From Patescibacteria group bacterium UBA6164 (GTDB lineage Bacteria; Patescibacteriota; Gracilibacteria; BD1-5; UBA6164): DNA of 64,000 nt. Each line of letters begins with the position of its first letter. The stretch's first letter is position 1. Below, in pieces: positions 22,084-33,329 of the stretch. Made by a program: the position numbers and the translations under genes. The stretch covers positions 1 to 64,000 of the forward strand of contig DIUG01000011.1 in assembly GCA_002422305.1 (NCBI GenBank), written 5' to 3'. The notes under the pieces are model-generated. The model was not told where the DNA came from. It saw nothing but the letters and a program-made list of their open reading frames with translations, and did no database searches.

Positions 22084-22824
22084 CTAACTCATTAACATCT
22101 CAATATAATTTTTTGTATCTTCTACACTAAAAACCTTTTTACTTGTAACTCATATCTCAAGTGGTGGATAATCATTTCATCCTGGAAAAATAGCATCTCA
22201 AATAAAAATCATTTCATTCAAATCTATTCATGAAATTTCTGATAATTTTTTTATTCAATAAGCTTTATCAACTCAAGCTCTTGTAATATCAATTGAAGTA
22301 GCTCAACCAATTAAAATATTATACTTTTGTAAATCTTTTAATATATAATTTCTAATCCTTTTTCTTTTTTCAAAATAAGGATCCCATTTATGTTTTTCTT
22401 CTAATGGAGCCTGTTGTCATAAAGCACTATAAGTTATTTGAGTTCATCTATCTTCAACAATTTCTCCCCAAGTTTTAACTGGTTTTAATTCTAAATCATT
22501 TATTGCCTTATCAAAAACACTCATTATATAAAATCTTTCCTCATTTGTAAAATCAAGAGAATATTTTTTATTCCATTCTCATTTTTCATATAAATACATT
22601 TTTGTACTACAAGTAGGACAAATATAAAGATTTGATAACAACTTTTCATCATTACCTAAAAAAGGGATAACTTGTTTTTGAAATTGTGGATAATCTCCAC
22701 CTGAAATAATTCAAACTTTGTATTTTTCAAGTAATTTTTTAAAAAGTTCTACCATTTCTGAGTCCATTTGTCATTTAGATGGTGCTAATGTACCATCCAT
22801 ATCAAAAACTATCATTTTAAACAT
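22084..22824 (-). CDS. HAD-family phosphomannomutase (eukaryotic PMM2-like)
   Basis: 246 aa, the PMM2 family length. MIVFDMDGTLAPSKGQMDSE has the HAD motif I DxDGT, VGIISGGDYPQF follows, and EDRGTQITYSALGQQAPLEE is the substrate cap region of PMM-like HAD-IIB proteins. MIFIGDAIFPGGND is motif IV. It would make mannose-1-phosphate for ManC. It lies 12 bases downstream of galE on the same strand. Confidence 0.82.
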
Positions 22825-22836
22825 AACTTTTATATA

Positions 22837-23865
22837 TTAATTATTATAAAATTTCCACATATTTTTAACACTTTCTTCAAGTGAAATTTTTGTTTTCCAA
22901 TTAAGTATTTTATTTGCTTTTTCTGGATTACAGTAAACACTTGCTAAATCTCAAGATCTTCTTCAAACTATTTTGTATTTTATTTTTTTTCAAACTATTT
23001 TTTCTACAGTTTTAATTATTTCCAAAACTGAAACTCACTTTCAAGTTCATAAATTATAAGTTTCAAAAATTCCCGAAACAGGTATTTTTTCAAGACTATT
23101 TTCTAAAAGTGAATAAGCTTTCAAATGTCATTCTATCAAATCACAAACATCAATATAATCTCTTATTCAAGTTCAATCAATAGTATTATAATCATCTCAA
23201 AAAATTTTTACTTCATCTAATTTTCAAATTGCAACATTCATAACATATGGAAGTAGATTATTTGGAACTCATAGTGGATTTTCTCAAATAAATCAAGATT
23301 TATGAGCTCAAATAGGATTAAAATATCTCAAATTCATAACTTTAAAACTAGAAAAATTTGATAAATCTTTTAATATATTTTCAAGTAAAAATTTAGTTGT
23401 TCAATATGGATTTGATGTTTCTCAAGTATCATTATCTTCTGAAAGTCATTTATTTGTATCTTCTAGTAAAGATTTATAAACTGTTGCAGATGAAGAAAAA
23501 ACTATTTTTTTTACTCAAAAATCATTCATTATTTTAAAAAGATTTAAGCTTCATTTAATATTATTATCAAAATATTCAAATGGTTTTTCTTGACTCTCTC
23601 CTACAGCTTTAAGTCATGCAAAATGTAATACTCAATCAAAATTATATTTTTTAAATATTTCATTTAATTTTTCTTTATCTCTTAAATCTAATTCAAAAAA
23701 ATCAGGCTTATATCATAATATTTTCTTTATTCATTCTAATGTATCAATAGATGAATTAGATAAATTATCAACTATAACAGTTTTATATCAAGCTTTTTCA
23801 AATGCAACAACTCAATGACTACCTATATATCCAGTTCATCAAGTAATTAATATATTTTTTTTCAT
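22837..23865 (-). CDS. galE: UDP-glucose 4-epimerase
   Basis: 342 aa. NILITGGTGYIGSHGVVAFE is the NAD loop, HFAGLKAVGESQEKPFEYFDN is the highly conserved GalE helix region, and NPYGTTKFLLENIL has the catalytic Tyr and Lys. LRYFNPIGAHKSG and LGTGKGVSVLEII complete the pattern. It interconverts UDP-glucose and UDP-galactose, or the N-acetylated sugars; specificity is not evident. Confidence 0.94.
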
Positions 23866-23912
23866 TTTATTAATATTTTATTATTTAATTTAATTAAGTA
23901 TAAGAAAAAATA

Positions 23913-23947
23913 AAAAAATTCAATTTTTAATAAAAATTGAATTTTTT
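23913..23947 (-). terminator. rho-independent terminator
   Basis: Seventeen-base perfect arms (23913-23929, 23931-23947) around one base, with an A run that is a U run in the minus-strand transcript. It directly follows the stop of the epimerase gene at 23948. Confidence 0.75.
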
Positions 23948-24898
23948 CTACTTGTAATATTCATTAAACCAAATAGCGAAATTTTCCACCCCCTTTTCTA
24001 TACTAATTTTTGGCTTCCATCAAGTCTTTTTGTAAGTATATTCTATATCCGACCAAGTAGTTTTTACATCTCAATCTTGCATAGGTAAATAAATTTTATT
24101 AGCTTTTATTCATAAATACTTTTCAAGAGTATTAATCATATATTCAAGTTTAACTGGTTTATCATTTCATAGATTAAATATTTCATATTTATTTATTTGA
24201 TCCAAAGACATAACAATTCAATCAATAATATCATCTATATAAGTAAAATCTCTTTGCATATCTCAATTATTATATATTTCTATTTTTTCTCATTTTTTCA
24301 TTTTCAAAGCAAATTTTAACATTGCCATATCTGGTCTACTATATGGACCATACACTGTAAAAAATCTGAGTCAAGTAGTTGGTAAATTATATAAATGACT
24401 ATAAGTATGAGCTATTAACTCATTAGTTTTTTTTGTTGCAGCATAAAGAGAAACAGGATTATCAACTTTATCCTCTATTGAAAAAGGTTGTTTTTCATTT
24501 TTTCAATAAACACTTGAACTTGAAGCATAGACAAAATTTTGAACCTTGTATTTTGCTGATAAATTTATGATATTATGAAATCAAACTATATTTGATTCTA
24601 TATATGCAAATGGATTTTCTATACTATATCTTACTCATGCTTGAGCAGCTAAATTACAAACTTTATCTATTTTATTTTCTATAAAAACTTGTTCTAAAAT
24701 CATTAAATTTTCCAATCCTATTTTATAAAATTTAAAATTACTATATTTTTCTAAAATATTTCTTCTAGAAATTTTTAAATTTATATCATAATAATCATTT
24801 TCAATATCTACTCAAATAACATTATTTCATCTTTCTAAAAGTCTTTTAGCTAAAAAAAATCATATAAATCAACTTGTTCATGTAATCAATATATTCAT
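23948..24898 (-). CDS. UDP-glucuronate 4-epimerase-like NAD-dependent epimerase
   Basis: 316 aa extended [23 protein letters not shown] is the cofactor loop, [20 protein letters not shown] is the diagnostic CapI/GAE block, YASSSSVYG and [16 protein letters not shown] hold the catalytic Ser, Tyr and Lys, and [17 protein letters not shown] matches this subfamily. It would turn UDP-glucuronate into UDP-galacturonate. The ugd gene just upstream makes UDP-glucuronate, which supports the call. Confidence 0.9.
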
Positions 24899-24914
24899 AA
24901 AAATTTTAATTAAA

Positions 24915-26234
24915 TTATAATCATACACCATAATATTCAAATCATATAGTTTGTATATTTTTTTTGTCTAATATATTTTTTCAATCAAAAATAGTCTTAT
25001 CTTTTAGATTTGATTTTAATTTATCAAAATCTTCATCTAAAATTCTTTTATCTTCAATTGCAATTACCATAAAATCACTAGTTTTAGTAACTTCTTCAAA
25101 ACTATTTGAAATAGTTATAGGTAAAATATTTCTAATACCTATATTTAAAGAATATGAATATTTTTCAAAATTTTCTATAGCTTTTTTATTATAATCAAAT
25201 ACTTTTAATATTGCTCACATTTTTAATAATTTATTTATAATTAGTAAACTTCTTGATTCTCTTAAATCATCAGTATCAGGCTTAAAAGCTAATCCTATTA
25301 TAGAAATTGTTTTCATACTTAAATCATTTCAATATTTTTTGATAATTTTATCTAAAAAATAATCTACTTGTGTATTATTAGTTTCATCAACTTTATTTAT
25401 TATATCTCAACTTAATCAATTTTCATTAAATTGATGAATAAGTGATTTTACATCTTTTGGAAAACAAGATCATCAATAACCTATTCATGCATTTAAAAAT
25501 TTTGATCATATTCTACTATCCATTCATAAAGCATTTGATATATCTTTTATATCAGCTCAAACAATATCAGACAAACGAGATATTTCATTTATAAAAGTGA
25601 TTTTAGTAGCTAAAAAACTATTAGCAGCATATTTTATAAGTTCTGCCGTTTGCCAATTTGTTTTAACTATATCAATTCACTTTTTTGTAAAATAACTATA
25701 AACTTTTAACATTTTATCTATTATTTCTTGTTTTTCATCATCTTTAAATCACAAAACTATTCTATCAGGATTTAAAAAATCTTCAATAGCTAATCATTCT
25801 CTCAAAAACTCTGGATTTGATACAATAGAATTTTTTCAATCTAAAAGTTCATATATCATTTTATTTGTTCAAACTGGAACTGTTGATTTCAAAACTATTA
25901 TTTCATTTCAAGTTAATAATAGCTTCAAACTTTGAATTACTTGACGAATATATTTTAAATCCGTTTTTCAATCATCATCTTGAGGAGTTCATACACAAAG
26001 AAATATTATATCACTATTTTTTAATTTATCTATATCAGTGGTAAAATCAATATTTTCCAAAGTTTCTTTCAAAAGTTCATCAAGTCAATTTTCATAAATA
26101 ATAGGAATTCATTCTTTTAATTTATTAATTTTATCTTCAAATATATCCATTGAAGTAATATTATAGCCAATTTTAGCAAGTCAAACAGTTTGTATAAGTC
26201 ATACATAACCAGTTCATATTATAGATATTTTCAT
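24915..26234 (-). CDS. ugd: UDP-glucose 6-dehydrogenase
   Basis: 439 aa. ISIIGTGYVGLIQTVGLAKI is the NAD site, FLCVGTPQDDDGKTDLKYI is the family segment, STVPVGTNK and NPEFLREG are conserved, and [20 protein letters not shown] carries the catalytic Cys. [16 protein letters not shown] is in the UDP-binding C-terminal domain. Product UDP-glucuronate feeds the epimerase 16 bases downstream. The C-terminus ends GVGL through a TGA-Gly codon before TAA. Confidence 0.95.
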
Positions 26235-26259
26235 ATTTTTTTTATTAAAGTTTATTATG

Positions 26260-26430
26260 GTATATGGTTCTAATCCCTCCTGTTTTTAGTAGTATATGGT
26301 TCTAATCCCTCTTATTTTTAGTGGTATATGGTTCTAATCCCTCCTGTTTTTAGTAGTATATGGTTCTAATCCCTCTTGTTTTTAGTGGTATATGGTTCTA
26401 ATCCCTCTTGTTTTTAGTGGTATATGGTTC
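26260..26430. repeat. five tandem 32-bp repeats leading into a DUF559 element
   Basis: Units begin at 26260, 26292, 26324, 26356 and 26388 with GTATATGGTTCTAATCCCTC, then a variable YTR and TTTTTAGT. A sixth unit starts at 26420 and turns into the DUF559 element arm after TTCTAATCCCTCC. Each unit thus repeats the element end plus its flank. There are no spacers, so it is a minisatellite and not a CRISPR. Confidence 0.8.
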
Positions 26431-26943
26431 TAATCCCTCCCCACTTCGTGGTACTCCCTTTGGAAAAGGGAGATTTTAGAGGTTGTTTTTTATTTTTAAT
26501 AGTACATTTTTTATATCTGTATCTATTTCAGTGTTGGTAATTCTAATAATTTTAAATCATAAATTTTTTAATAATTCTTCTTTGTGTAAATCTAGGTTAT
26601 ATATTTCTTTTAAATTATGTATAGATCAATCAACTTCTATTACTACTTTTCTTTCATGACAATAAAAATCTGGTATTATATATCTATCTAATCAACTATT
26701 TTCAGTATATACATATACTGGTTTTTGTCTTAAAAATTTTACTCATAAACTAGAATTCTTTAAGTAATTCCATAAAATAACTTCTGAAATTGTCATATTA
26801 TTTCTTAAATTACTAGCAGTTTCTTTAATTATATCAGGTATTTTCATTTATTTTTTATTATTTTTTATTATTTTTTTATTCTCCCTTAATCATCTCCCTT
26901 TTCCAAAGGGAGTACTCGCAACGTAGTGGAGAGGGAGGGATTA
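26431..26943. mobile_element. DUF559 element with GC-rich terminal inverted repeats
   Basis: Left end 26431-26474 and right end 26892-26943 are inverted copies: TAATCCCTCCC, a variable 10-18 bases, then GTACTCCCTTTGGAAAAGGG. Between them is one gene, a minus-strand DUF559 protein. About 513 bp in all. The right end supplies the last 21 codons of the neighbouring membrane protein. Compare the element inside recG and the gene-free one at 16403. Confidence 0.7.
26476..26847 (-). CDS. DUF559 (Vsr-like PD-(D/E)XK endonuclease fold) protein
   Basis: 123 aa, normal for stand-alone DUF559 proteins. SEVILWNYLKNSSLGVKF is the N-terminal helix with Glu, YIIPDFYCHERKVVIEVDGS has the catalytic-type Asp and Glu-x-Asp, IHNLKEIYNLDLHKEELLKN and GFKIIRITNTEID complete the fold. 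DUF559 is related to Vsr and very-short-patch nucleases; activity is inferred. It is the only gene within the terminal inverted repeats. Confidence 0.85.
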
Positions 26944-27754
26944 AATTATTCAATCAAACATAAGTAAGTAAAAATCACAAGAAAGTAAATAAAATTATAA
27001 TATTTGTTTCATCAAAAAACATATAATCATTTATAATAGGTATAAATATAATTAAAAATAACCCTAAAACAATTATATCTTTTTTATAATAATCATTATT
27101 TGAATTAAAATTTATTTTATAATCATTATTAAAATTTAAAAAAAATAAATTTATAATTAATAAATAAGGTAATAAATAAAAAAATCATTCAAAATATAAA
27201 CTAAATATAAAAAATAATATAAATACTATAAAAGATAAATTTAAAAATAAAATATTGTTTTTACTGAAAAATTTTTTAATATCAATATACATATCTATAA
27301 AAAAATATAAAATTCATATTAATATAAAATAAAAACTAGAAATTAAATAAATACTAGAAATATCAGAATTAAATAAATATAATAATAAAAAAATAAAAAA
27401 CAATAATATTCAAAAAGAAAATAAATTAAATAAATTTATTTTAAAAGCAATTAGATAGATATATATCAATAATAATAAAAATAATACTAAATCTGAAATT
27501 AATAAATATAAAATTATACTATTAAAAAAAAGTAGAACAAATCATAAATTTAAAAATAAATTTCTAAATCCCATATTTCAAAATAATTTTTTAAAATAAT
27601 TTGAAAAAATATTTTTAAAAGGTATAAATATTATTCAATACAAACTTATAGTTACATACAAAAAATCTACTTTTAAAAAATTTTGTAAAAACAATAAAAA
27701 CAAAAAAGTAAAGGAAAGTAAAAAATAAATCTTTACAAATATTTTATCTAACAT
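26876..27754 (-). CDS. multispanning membrane protein with repeat-encoded C-terminus
   Basis: 292 aa, with about eight or nine hydrophobic segments and no soluble domain, starting MLDKIFVKIYFLLSFTFLFL. No family recognised. The final 21 residues (IPPSPLRCEYSLWKREMIKG plus E) come from the right terminal repeat of the DUF559 element. The original stop was evidently lost and a TAA beyond the repeat is used. It overlaps nothing else and its start faces a divergent promoter. Confidence 0.7.
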
Positions 27755-27818
27755 TTTTATATATTTAATTTTAATTAAACTAATAATAACATTTTTTATT
27801 AAAATGTCAAAATATTAT

Positions 27819-27846
27819 TTGACATTTTAATATTTTATTTTATAAT
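27819..27846 (+). promoter_or_regulatory. promoter overlapping an inverted repeat
   Basis: TTGACA, 16-base spacer, TATAAT, with the -10 box ending 35 bases before the ATG at 27882. The -35 box lies in the right arm of an inverted repeat (ATTAAAATGTCAAA at 27798-27811 and its exact complement at 27818-27831), which could be an operator or a terminator for the opposite strand. Confidence 0.65.
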
Positions 27847-27881
27847 AAATATATATTTTATATCTTTTCTTTTTATATATT

Positions 27882-29151
27882 ATGTTAAAAATCGAAAAAA
27901 TGAAACATTTTTTATTAAAAAAATGAGAAATAATTATAACTATATGAATAGTTATAATTGCAGTAGTTATTCTATATTCTTATTTTTCATCATCTAATAA
28001 AAATACTAATGATGTAATGAGATATACTGATTTATTAAAAATAAATGATGAATTAAAAATATTTTATTCAAAAAATAATACTTAGTCCATTACCTGATCA
28101 AGCTGTAAGTATTACTGCTAGCTGAAATATTTTAACTTATCAATGATATGCTTGAAAAAATGTATTTGAAAATTTATGAATAAAAGAAATAAAAGATCCT
28201 GTTTGAAATAAAAATTTTAAACACTTAGAATATTATACTTATGCAACTGATGAAAAAAAACAAAAATTTCAATTAATGGCTTTTTATGAATTTGAAGAAA
28301 GTAATAAATATTTACCAATTCCACAAAGAAAACCATTTAATTATTGAGATAAAGTTTGAATTGCAATTGAAAATAAGACTTTCAGACCTATTCAAGAAAC
28401 TAAACTATGATTTGATGTATTAAATACTCTTGATTCATATTCTATTTATATAAATAATGAAAATGTAATAATTTGAGATAAATTAAATCTAAAAATGTTT
28501 ATATCTCATACTCCAGAATCTCAAGCATTATCATGTTTAGAAATAAGAAAAGCATGAATAATAGAAAGTGCTTACTATTATATAAATCCATTATTAAACT
28601 CAAATTTGAGAATACCAAAAATACCTTTAAAAGTATATTGTGATATGGAAAATGATTGAGGTTGATGGACTAGATTGTACTATAAAGATTGAAAAGAAAC
28701 ATGTTTTAACGAAAAACATTATTATAATTCTTTTATAATTGAAAAAATATTTACAAAAGATTTTGCAGTAAGTGATACATTAGAAACTATAAAAAGTGAA
28801 TGATCATGGATTTTAAAAGATGTAGATTTTAGTCATAAAAATTTTGATTTTATAAAAATGGCTAATGTAGCAAATTGTACTACTCCGATTTGAACTTGAT
28901 GGACTAGTGATTATAGTGAAGGTCATTTAACAATAGCTTGAACACTTTTAACTATGTGAAATTGGAAAAGTATGTTTTATGGTTGTTGATTTGAAAAAAA
29001 ATTAACAGATAAAATTAGTTTTAGAATATGATGATGAGAAAAACATAATTGAGAATTTATTCACTGAAGCTGTAATGATTATACAGAAAAAGATAATTCT
29101 ATAACTTCAAGATGGGATTGGAATAATACAAGAGTAATATGGGTTAGGTAA
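27882..29151 (+). pseudogene. secreted fibrinogen-like domain protein, frameshifted
   Basis: Frame one encodes a lysine-rich start and one membrane anchor (IIITIGIVIIAVVILYSYF) but stops at TAG (28083-28085). From 28057 onward another frame stays open to 29151. Dropping one A from the A6 run at 28070-28075 joins them to give about 422 aa. The rest has CLEIRKAGIIESAYY, VYCDMENDGGGWTRLYY, typical of the N-terminal part of fibrinogen-related (FReD) domains, and a Cys pair near the end. It may be a sequencing indel, a phase-variable tract or real decay. Confidence 0.7.
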
Positions 29152-29224
29152 TATAAAATTAATAATAATTTCATTTATAAAATAGACCTTAAAAAAAGAA
29201 ATATATATTTTTTAATAAAACAAT

Positions 29225-30163
29225 ATGAAACAAAAAATATCAATAATTATACCAGCTTATAAAGAAGAAAAAAATATTTCTCTTGTTTATTTAGCATCAA
29301 AAAAAATATTATCTAGTATTTCAGATAAATATAATTATGAAATAATATTTATTAATGATGGTAGTAATGATTCAACATGGAAAGAAATATTAAAAATAGC
29401 TGAAAAAGATAATAATACAAAATGATTAAATTTAAGTAGAAATTTTTGACATCAACAAGCTTTAACAGCCTGATATATGAAAGCAAGTTGAGATATAATT
29501 ATAAGTATGGATGCAGATATGCAAGATCCACCTATACTTATTTTAAAAATGATAAAAAAATGGGAAGAATGATATGAAATTGTTTATGCTAGAAAGAAAA
29601 ACAGACATGATAAATTTTTGAAAAAATATACAGCCATACTTTATTATAAAATATTATCAAAAGTATCAGATACACAAATACCTCGAGATGTTTGAGATTT
29701 TAGACTAATAAATAAAAAAGTATTAAATTCATTTAAACAATTAAAAGAAAAAGACAGATATATAAGATGAATGTTTGCTTGGATGTGATTTAAAACTACT
29801 TTTGTAGATTTTGATAGACCAGAAAGAATATATTGAGAAACATGATATACATGGAGAAAAATGATAAAATTAGCAATGGATTGAATATTAAATTTTTCTA
29901 CTTTTCCATTAAAAATATGAGCTATAATATGAGTTTTTATTATTATATTATCTATGTTTTTCTTTTTATATATTACATATGATTTTTTTATAAATTGAAT
30001 AGATTACCCCCTTTATAAATGGATAAATATAGTTTTGTTATGATTTATGTGATTACAATTTATATTTATGTGGATACTTTGAGAATATATTTGAAGAATA
30101 TATAATGAAACAAGAAAAAGACCATTATATATAGTTTCAGAAAAAGTAGGTTTTGAAAAATAA
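29225..30163 (+). CDS. GT2 family membrane glycosyltransferase (GtrB/DPM1-like)
   Basis: 312 aa. ISIIIPAYKEEKNISLVYLA, YEIIFINDGSNDST, LNLSRNFGHQQALTAGYM and IISMDADMQDPP form the catalytic domain of polyprenyl-phosphate glycosyltransferases. The C-terminus has two membrane helices (GAIIGVFIIILSMFFFLYI and NIVLLGFMGLQFIFMWILG) followed by the family-typical GEYIGRIYNETRKRPLYIV. It would charge undecaprenyl phosphate with a sugar for a GT-C enzyme such as that at 39146. Confidence 0.92.
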
Positions 30164-30201
30164 AGATATAACTCCTAAAAATCAAGATTTTCAAAAATAA
30201 T

Positions 30202-30229
30202 TTGAACTAAAAGAATTATATGTTATAAT
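30202..30229 (+). promoter_or_regulatory. promoter with 16-bp inverted repeat
   Basis: TTGAAC, 16-base spacer, TATAAT. Arms AACTAAAAGAATTATA (30205-30220) and its exact complement (30224-30239) cover both boxes and are followed by T-rich sequence, so the site may double as the terminator of the GT2 gene before it. The right half recurs at 38465-38500 before the AbiEi gene. Confidence 0.5.
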
Positions 30230-30262
30230 TCTTTTAGTTATATTTTTTTATTACTTACAGAA

Positions 30263-31399
30263 ATGAAAAATATATTAGTTCTAAATTATGAGTTTCCTCC
30301 TTTGGGTTGATGACAAGCAAATGCAAATTATTATATATTTAAGGAGTTTTCAAAAAATAAAAACTTCTCTTTTACTTTAATTACCTCTTCAAGTGATAAA
30401 TATTTTGAAGAAGTTTTTTTTGATAATATCAAGATTTATTATTTAGATATATGAAAAAAATGACAAAATTTACACAATCAAAGTATAAAAAATTTACTTA
30501 TAAATGCTTATAAAACATATAAATTATCAAAACAATTATTAAAAGAAAAAAAATATGATAGTATAATGTGTTGGTCATATCCTGCAATTGTTATATGATA
30601 TATATTTAAAAAAATATATTGACTTGATTATATAACCCTACTTCGTTGATCTGATGTACCATTTTATGAAAAAAAGTGGAAAAATTTAGATAGATTTATT
30701 TTTAAATATTTTGCTCCTATATTTTGGAAAAATAGTAAATATGTAATAGCTAATTCACAAGATTTAAAAAAACTTGCATTAAATATATCACCAAATCAAG
30801 AAATAAAAATTATAACAAATTGAGTAGATTTAGAAGAATTTAATAAAGAAAAAAATAAAAGTAAAAATATTTTCAACATAATTTTTGTTTGAAGATTAAC
30901 TGAAAGAAAAGGTATAAAAGAATTATTACAAGCATATAATATATTTTCAAACAATAAAAATGATGTCAGATTAAATATAGTTTGAAATTGAGAACTTTTT
31001 GAATCATCAAAACAATTTATGATGAAAAATAATTTATCAGAAAAAATTATTTTTCATTGACTTAAAAAACATAATGAAATAGTTAATATTTATAATAGTA
31101 GTGATATATATATACTCCCTAGTTCAAATGAAGGTATGAGTAATACTTTACTTGAGGCATTAGCAAGTAGTTTACCAGTTATTATAACAAATGTAGGTTG
31201 AACTAAAGAACTTTTTGATAAAAATGGTTGGATTATTGAGATATGAAATAGTCACGATATAGTAGAAAAATTAGATTTAGCTTATGATTTATGGTTAAAT
31301 TGAGAACTAGAAAATTTATGAAAAAAGAGTTTTGAAATAGTTAGTAGTATGAGTTGGGAAAATAAAGCAAAAGATTTTATTAAATATTTTAAAAACTAA
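30263..31399 (+). CDS. GT4 family glycosyltransferase
   Basis: 378 aa. ILVLNYEFPPLGGGQANANY is the GT4 N-terminal loop, YITLLRGSDVPFYEKKW follows, and the C-domain has NIIFVGRLTERKGIKELL, LNIVGNGELFE, and LPSSNEGMSNTLLEALASSL as the nucleotide-sugar motif. Normal length. It begins the plus-strand block that also holds ATP-grasp and Wzx genes. Confidence 0.9.
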
Positions 31400-31485
31400 T
31401 AATTAGAGTTTTGAAATTTGTAATAAATATAATTTAGGATACAATTATTAAAAAGTACAGATATTTTAGGAGTTAAATATAAATT

Positions 31486-32105
31486 ATGACAAAAATATCA
31501 TCAAATAATGAATATAAAAGATTATTATCAGAAAATAAAACAAATAATTTTGAATTAACTCTTGAAGAACAAAATTTACAACTTGTGCAAAACACTATAA
31601 AAGAAGACTACTTATTTGATTTTTTTATCTCTTTGAGATGAATATAAAGAAAGAGAATTAGAAACTGAACTGATAAAAAAATTAAAAGATTTTATTTTAG
31701 AGCTTTGAATATGATTTGCTTATATTTGAAATCAATACAATCTAAAAGTATGATGAGAAGATTATTTTTTAGATTTATTATTTTACCATACAAAATTAAA
31801 GTGTTATATAGTTAAAGTGTTATATAGTTATAGAATTAAAAATTTGAAAATTTTTACCAGAATATGCTGGAAAATTGAACTTTTACTTAAATATTGTTGA
31901 TGATATCATAAAAGATAAAAGTGATAATACTACTATATGAATATTAATTTGCAAAGAAAAAAATTATGAAGTGGTAGAATATGCTCTTAGATGACAAACA
32001 AGTCCTATGGCAATAACTGAATATAGTTTTGATAAATTACCAAAAGATTATCAAAAAAATCTTCCAGATGTAAAAAAAATAGAACAATTTTTAGAAAGAT
32101 TTTAA
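31486..32105 (+). pseudogene. DUF1016 (YhcG-like) nuclease, broken
   Basis: Reads MTKISSNNEYKRLLSENK then a DUF1016 C-terminal domain (LEEQNLQLVQNTIKEDYLFD, FILELGIGFAYIGNQYNL, LKCYIVIELKIGKFLPEYAG, NLPDVKKIEQFLERF). Two lesions break it: one extra T in the T7 run at 31620-31626, and an exact 16-bp tandem duplication (31798-31813, 31814-31829). The long N-terminal half of DUF1016 is missing, so it was also internally deleted. An intact relative lies at 32301. Confidence 0.8.
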
Positions 32106-32126
32106 ACCTTTTAACCCAAACTACCT

Positions 32127-32270
32127 ATGACAAAAAAACAATACTACAAAGAAATAGTAAAAAGAAAAGCAAAAGCTTTTTTATGATTTTTTGTTAAATA
32201 TATTCTAAAAGAAAAATGAATTTTAAAAAGAGTATGATGAGATAAATGAGGTTATTGGGAAAAGTTGTAA
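32127..32270 (+). pseudogene. head fragment of a TupA-like ATP-grasp gene
   Basis: 47 codons: MTKKQYYKEIVKRKAKAFLG matches the start of the ATP-grasp gene at 33576 (MNKKQYYQEIAKRKAKSFLG) almost residue for residue through FFVKYI. It then diverges to KGGYWEKL and a stop, which resembles a glycosyltransferase tail. The body of the gene is gone. Confidence 0.65.
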
Positions 32271-32300
32271 ATGTTATTTATAAATTAATTAAAATTACAA

Positions 32301-33329
32301 ATGGATGTACAAAATAGTGATTATAAAAGTTTCTTAGTTAATCTAAAACAAGAGATATTACAAGCAAAAAATAATGCTCTTAAATCAGTAAATACAGAGC
32401 TTATAAATTTGTATTGGAATATTTGAAAATCTATAATAGAAAAACAAGATAAATCTAAATGGTGAGATGATATTATTTGAAAACTTAGTAAAGATTTAGA
32501 ATCTGAATTTTGAAGGGGTTTTTCTAAAAGAAATATCTTTAGAATGATTAAATTCTATAGTTTGTATAAAGATAATAAAAAAGTGGCACCAGTGGTGCCA
32601 CAAATTTCATGGTCTCATCATGGTCTTATCTTAGACAAAACAAATTATCTTGATTGAAAAGATGATTTAAGAAAAGAGTTTTATATAAAGATGTCTATAA
32701 AAGAGAGATGGAGTAAAAGAGAATTAGAAAAACAACTTGATTTTAAATCTTTTGAAAATTGGATTTTGAAACAAACAAATTTTTCGGATACATTGCTAAA
32801 TTTACAAAATAATGAAGATATCTCTTTACTTGTAAAAGATAGTTATGATTTTAGTTTTCTTGATTTAGAAGAACCTTTTTTAGAAAAAACTCTTGAAAAT
32901 TTACTTGTAAATTCTATAGAAAAAACTCTTAAGAACTTTTGAACTTATTTTAGTTTTGTATGAAGACAAGTAAAGCTTGAGATCTGATGAGAAGATTTTT
33001 ATATTGATTTACTTTTATATCATAGAAAATTAAGATGTTTTGTTGTTATAGAATTAAAAGCTTGAGAATTTAAAGCTGAATATACTTGAAAAATGAATAT
33101 GTATTTGTCAGCTTTAGAAAAACAAGAAGTACTTGAATGAGAAAATATGCCTATTTGAATAATTCTTTGTAAAACAAAAAATAGAGTTATCGTAGAATAT
33201 GCACTAAAAGATGTAAATAAACCTATTTGAGTTTCATCATATATAACACAAGAAAATTTACCAGAAGATTTAAAATGACTGCTTCCAACTGTTGAAGAAA
33301 TACAAAGAGAGATGAATTTGTTGGATTAA
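32301..33329 (+). CDS. DUF1016 / YhcG-like PD-(D/E)XK nuclease family protein
   Basis: 342 aa, full family length. The N-terminal domain has LINLYWNIGKSIIEKQDKSK and LSKDLESEFGRGFSKRNIFR; the C-terminal domain has FSFVGRQVKLEIGGEDFYID, LLLYHRKLRCFVVIELKAGE and GIILCKTKNRVIVEYALKD. Asp and Glu-x-Lys in these form the nuclease-like site. WSHHGLILDKTN is divergent in this copy. Members are common near mobile elements and RM loci; substrate unproven. Its stop overlaps the next fragment (TAATG). Confidence 0.88.

Noticed and set aside
26260..26430. Regularly spaced repeats suggesting a CRISPR array
   Set aside because: Units are contiguous with no spacers between them, vary only at a few positions, and no cas genes are nearby; this is a tandem repeat of a mobile-element end.
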